A stretch of DNA of 64,000 bases from Phlebopus portentosus (lineage: Eukaryota; Basidiomycota; Agaricomycetes; Boletales; Boletinellaceae): assembly GCA_037892935.1 (NCBI GenBank), contig JAYXKI010000014.1:558001-622000 (forward strand). Reading direction: 5' to 3'. The notes beneath the pieces were generated by a model. The model had not been told where the DNA came from. It was given only the letters and a program-made list of their open reading frames with translations, and searched no databases. A program made the translations under genes and the position numbers. Each line of letters starts with the position of its first letter. Position 1 is the first letter of the stretch. This document shows, one piece after another, positions 60,708-64,000 of the stretch.

Positions 60708-62580
60708 ATGGGCGGAAAATTTGTTTCTTTTGCCGAAGTGGACGTCGAGAGGATGGGGAAGAAGAAAGTCGAGGAGCCGACCGTGTCTGTAGAGTCTGCA
60801 GTCAACACTCCTGTTACCTCTGGGTTCACCACGCCGGCTGGAGCTTCGACGCCGAAGGACGAACCCGAGTCCTTTGAGCTCACTATCATTCCTACGGGAA
60901 ACTACACCACCGCTCCGCCAGCCGCCTTACAAGATAACCCAAAGAAACAGCGTCGGGTCGAGCTGACAAGCTTCTGTGCCCTTCTTTGGTGTATCTTCAT
61001 GGAAGGCTGGAATGACGGTACAAATGGCCCGCTGATTCCAACCATGCAAGAGCACTATAACGCAAGTTCTGTGTTCCCTCACTAGTCTTTTTCAAGCTGA
61101 GGATGCATTCTCTCAGATCGGTTATACGACTGTATCCATGATTTTTGTGCTAAACTGCATCGTGAGCGCCTATGCGCTATGATCGATCAACTGACGCCTC
61201 ACGAAGGCACCATCATCAGGGATTCGTTTTCGGTGCAACAGCCAACATCAAGCTAGTACAGAAATTAGGTTTTGGGGCGGTAAGCGATTATAATTGTTTC
61301 ACCAGTGCGAGAATTGAAGCGACTGTCTACAGTCAATGGTGATTGGTGCCGTCTCCCAATTGATTGCTTACTGCATTCAAGCCCCGGCGCCGCCGTTCCC
61401 AGTCTTTGCAATGGCGCTGCTCTTTTCAGGTTTCGGAATCGCTTTGCAGGTTGGCAATTATTACCTTCCTGGTTTGCCCCCTCCTCAACGCAGCTTCAGA
61501 ATGCTGGCGCCATCGTCTTCGTCATTAACCTAAGGAACAGCTCGCCGAAGATGGGTGTCCTCCAGGCCTGTTATGGTCTGGGCGCACTCACTTCTCCGCT
61601 GGTTGCAACGAAGTTCTCTGCAATGCCACATTGGTCTTACCATTATTTGGTATCCTTAGGCGGCGCTTTTGTTAACGTCATCGTTTTGTGCCTCGTTTTC
61701 CGCTTCGAGCATATGGACGGTACGTATGATCAACAATATGTCTGAAGTCCTTTTATTTATGATCTCTCGTTCTAGCGATTCTGCGCAAATCGGGACAGGT
61801 GGTACACGATAACAGAAACTCGCCGAGTGGGAATCTCTACAGCCAGGTTTTCAGGCTGAAAGTTGTTCATTTGCTTGCATTTTTCGCCCTTACGTATGTC
61901 GGGACGGAAGTTACTATTGGTGGATGGATCGTGACATTCGTCATTCAACAGCGAGGCGGTGGCACATCTTCCGGATATCTGTCGTCTGGCTTTTTCGCAG
62001 GATTGGCTGTAGGACGTCTGGTCTTGCTGTGGTTCAACAAATTAGTAAGTCTGGATGCAAGGGACAGGGTCAGAACCCGTTACTAACTTTTTGCAAAGAT
62101 TGGAGAGCGTAGAGTTGTTTTCCTCTACACCGGCTGTTGCATCGTGTATGTCCATCGGATTACGTGCATTGGTCTAAACTGACATTCTCCAACAAATGAA
62201 GACTAGAGATTACTATCTGGTTTGTGCCTTCCTTGATCCAGAACGCCATCGCGGTCGCTTTTGTCGGTTTCCTCCTCGGGCCGATCTATCCTATCATCAC
62301 GAACGTCGCAGGTCGCCTCGTTCCTCACTGGCTATTGAATGGAGCTGTCGGTTGGATTGGAGGCTTCGGACAGATGGGCTCCGCGCTTCTTCCATTCATC
62401 ACCGGTGTTATCTCCTCGAAGTACGGGGTCTCCAGCTTACAGCCTTTGTAAGAGACATGTCCATGTAACTTCCGATCTGCCTTTACTAAACGGCCTTGAC
62501 TTCGCAGGATCGTAGCCGCATTGAGTCTGATGCTTTTGCTTTGGGCCGCTGTCCCTCCTGACGTCCGTCGTTCGGAATAA
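60708..62580 (+). CDS. MFS transporter, BSC6-like (FHS family)
   Basis: A major facilitator permease with a 90-residue cytosolic N-terminus. Membrane blocks are SFCALLWCIFMEGWNDG, IGYTTVSMIFVLNCI, FVFGATANIKLVQKLGFG, QLIAYCIQAPAPPFPVFA, QNAGAIVFVINLRNSSPKMG, MPHWSYHYLVSLGGAF, VGTEVTIGGWIVTFVIQQ, VAFVGFLLGPIYPIITN and GWIGGFGQMGSALLPFI, ending PPDVRRSE. The set matches the fungal BSC6/fucose-permease-like group; the substrate is unknown. The first intron uses a GC donor (61062-61116). About nine exons close in frame. A TATAAAT lies 98 nt upstream. Confidence 0.85.
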
Positions 62581-63389
62581 GCACTACGTGTGAAACCGCC
62601 AACTATTTCAATTTTTCTTTAATGGTGTTTTACGTCTCATACCGTCCACTGTAATTCTCTTCACTATCCCTGACCCTCGCCAAGTCCCTTCGATCTCTAA
62701 ACTCCTTTGTAAAAGCTCTTCGAGAGTAACTTTTTTTCTTCTATGAATTCGCTTTAAATAGACTGAACCGATTCTTTCGGGATCTCTTATTCCTTACTTT
62801 TTTTTTTTTTTGCTCTGAAGGAGTTTAGATGTAAATCCATGTACACGGATTAGACAATGATATGCGGAGTGTGTTGTACCTCCCGGCGTTTACTGTATAA
62901 TCAGCCGGACTCTTCCTAACTCCCTCCTCTCGTCTTGAAGACCTCGTAACGCCTCCGCCTTCACAGATATAGAGGAGGATAACCGAATTTGTTTCCAGAC
63001 TTTAGGAACACGGAGGATCATCAACAAATTTAGCGTAGTCCGGAAAAGCCTGCCCCAAGCTTGTGCGGATGGATGGATGTACATTCAACGTCAGGGGTGA
63101 TCTTCTGTTATTTCCTGAGCCATCAAAGAAGACAAAGAAGACCTACAAATACCTTCCCAGACAGATTATACTTCCAGGCGGTGCATCGGACCGGCCGGAT
63201 TCATACTGTACAGAACAAATTACTCTATAGGAGCTCATCGCCCTTCCAAGAAGTCCGGCGGTGGTTCTCGCTCTTTTCACTTTGGTGTATCGGCCCTGAA
63301 CTCGAGGTTTTGCTATCTATTCCGCAACTCCTCTCCTCAATCTTCACTCTCACTCAATCACTGAGGCACGTTATTTCTGGCGTCCATCC
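62581..63389. other. Spacer between the MFS copies
   Basis: No gene seen. A T14 run lies at about 62797-62811. Confidence 0.45.
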
Positions 63390-64000
63390 ATGGCAGATAC
63401 GAGTTCTACTCTCAGAAGAGTACGGAGGCTGCCGAAAAGCCGAACATATCTTCCGTCAACATACCATCTATACCCTCCCCTCCATTCCTGGCTCTCCAAT
63501 TGGAAAACTAATACTGACACCGAAGGATGAGCTCAAAGTCTCCGAATTCGATTCAACTCAGAAGTCCATTGACATGCCTGGTGGAGGAAAAACTCTGTCT
63601 GTATCGTCGGAAACATCGAACAAGGAACGACGTTTTGAGATCCTAAGCTACTGTACTCATTACAAAGTGAGAATTCTGTATTTCTTTCTTTAAAAAGTTC
63701 TCAGCGATCAATTAGATTGGTTACACTGTCGTGTCAATGATTTTCGTATCGAATTGCATATTGAGTTACTGTTAGTTCGCACTCGTTATTTCACTCACTG
63801 TGCTCTATGGGGACTTGTGTCTGCTGCAATTGCCAGCATCAGAATGGTACAAAAGCTTGGATTTGGGACGGTGACGATCTCAAGGGGTTTCTTTAATCTC
63901 ATGCAATCGATAGACTTTGGCAATCGGCGTTGTTATGCAAGCAATAGGTTGTTGCATCCAAGGCCCCGCACCGCCATTTGCCGTCTTTGCTATGGCTTAC
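63390..64000 (+). pseudogene. Degraded MFS copy, cut by the window edge
   Basis: A tandem relative of the gene at 60708. From the ATG at 63390 the N-terminal region is split over three frames (MADTSST, then EAAEKPNISSVNIPSIPSP, then LTPKDELKVSEF). ERRFEILSYC corresponds to QRRVELTSFC of the intact copy. The next 25 residues, including the first membrane helix, are missing: SYC is followed directly by THYK and the intron donor. Later exons continue well: IGYTVVSMIFVSNCIL, RMVQKLGFG and CCIQGPAPPFAVFAMA. The copy cannot make a normal transporter. Its 3' part lies beyond the window. Confidence 0.7.

Noticed and set aside
1..64000. tRNA, rRNA, CRISPR arrays, LTR retrotransposons and viral genes
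   Set aside because: I looked for their hallmarks (cloverleaf boxes, regular spacer repeats, long terminal repeats, reverse transcriptase motifs) and saw none that I can support by eye.

Overview
The window is nuclear DNA of a filamentous basidiomycete, most likely a mushroom-forming agaricomycete. The basis is the density of short (about 45-80 nt) GT-AG introns, the gene content (TAF6, dynactin p62, DPP5, GDA1, KHA1, a Fet3/Ftr1 iron-uptake pair, a Gcn4/Cpc1-type bZIP) and the accessory families typical of that group (F-box, BTB/POZ, GH105-like, BSC6-like MFS). I saw no bacterial, plasmid, rRNA, tRNA or CRISPR features.

Layout: 1-1724 is AT-rich and gene-poor, with a foldback inverted repeat. 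It is followed by a small unknown gene, a secreted dipeptidyl peptidase (minus) and an unknown Pro-rich protein. TAF6 (minus) and dynactin p62 (plus) share a 175 bp divergent promoter. Then come a membrane-anchored aspartic protease, an F-box gene, an unknown multi-pass membrane protein and a Sec14-like/RhoGAP protein. 22.6-27.0 kb holds a tandem pair of GH105-like secreted glycosidases; the second has a frameshift. 27-30 kb is poor in genes. A PA-TM-RING ubiquitin ligase and a mitochondrial S-adenosylmethionine carrier are divergent at 32.5 kb. Two tandem BTB genes follow (34-37.4 kb), and a third, heavily decayed relative lies inverted at 49.4-50.4 kb.

38.2-42.9 kb is a high-affinity iron-uptake module: a Fet3 multicopper ferroxidase and an Ftr1 permease, both on the minus strand and GC-rich. 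Both upstream regions carry copies of the fungal iron-responsive GATA consensus ATCWGATAA. A Gcn4/Cpc1-type bZIP gene at 44.4-46.1 kb has two upstream ORFs followed by a 285 nt stretch without ATG, the layout of general amino-acid control. The right part carries a KHA1 cation/proton antiporter, GDA1 GDPase, a SPRY protein, an MFS transporter and the start of a degraded second MFS copy that runs off the window.

A cross-cutting observation: several otherwise well-conserved genes are broken by the loss of one base, mostly inside short homopolymers (dynactin p62, KHA1, the SPRY gene, both tandem BTB genes). Housekeeping genes are hit too, so residual assembly errors are at least as likely as pseudogene formation, and automated models here will be wrong at those points.
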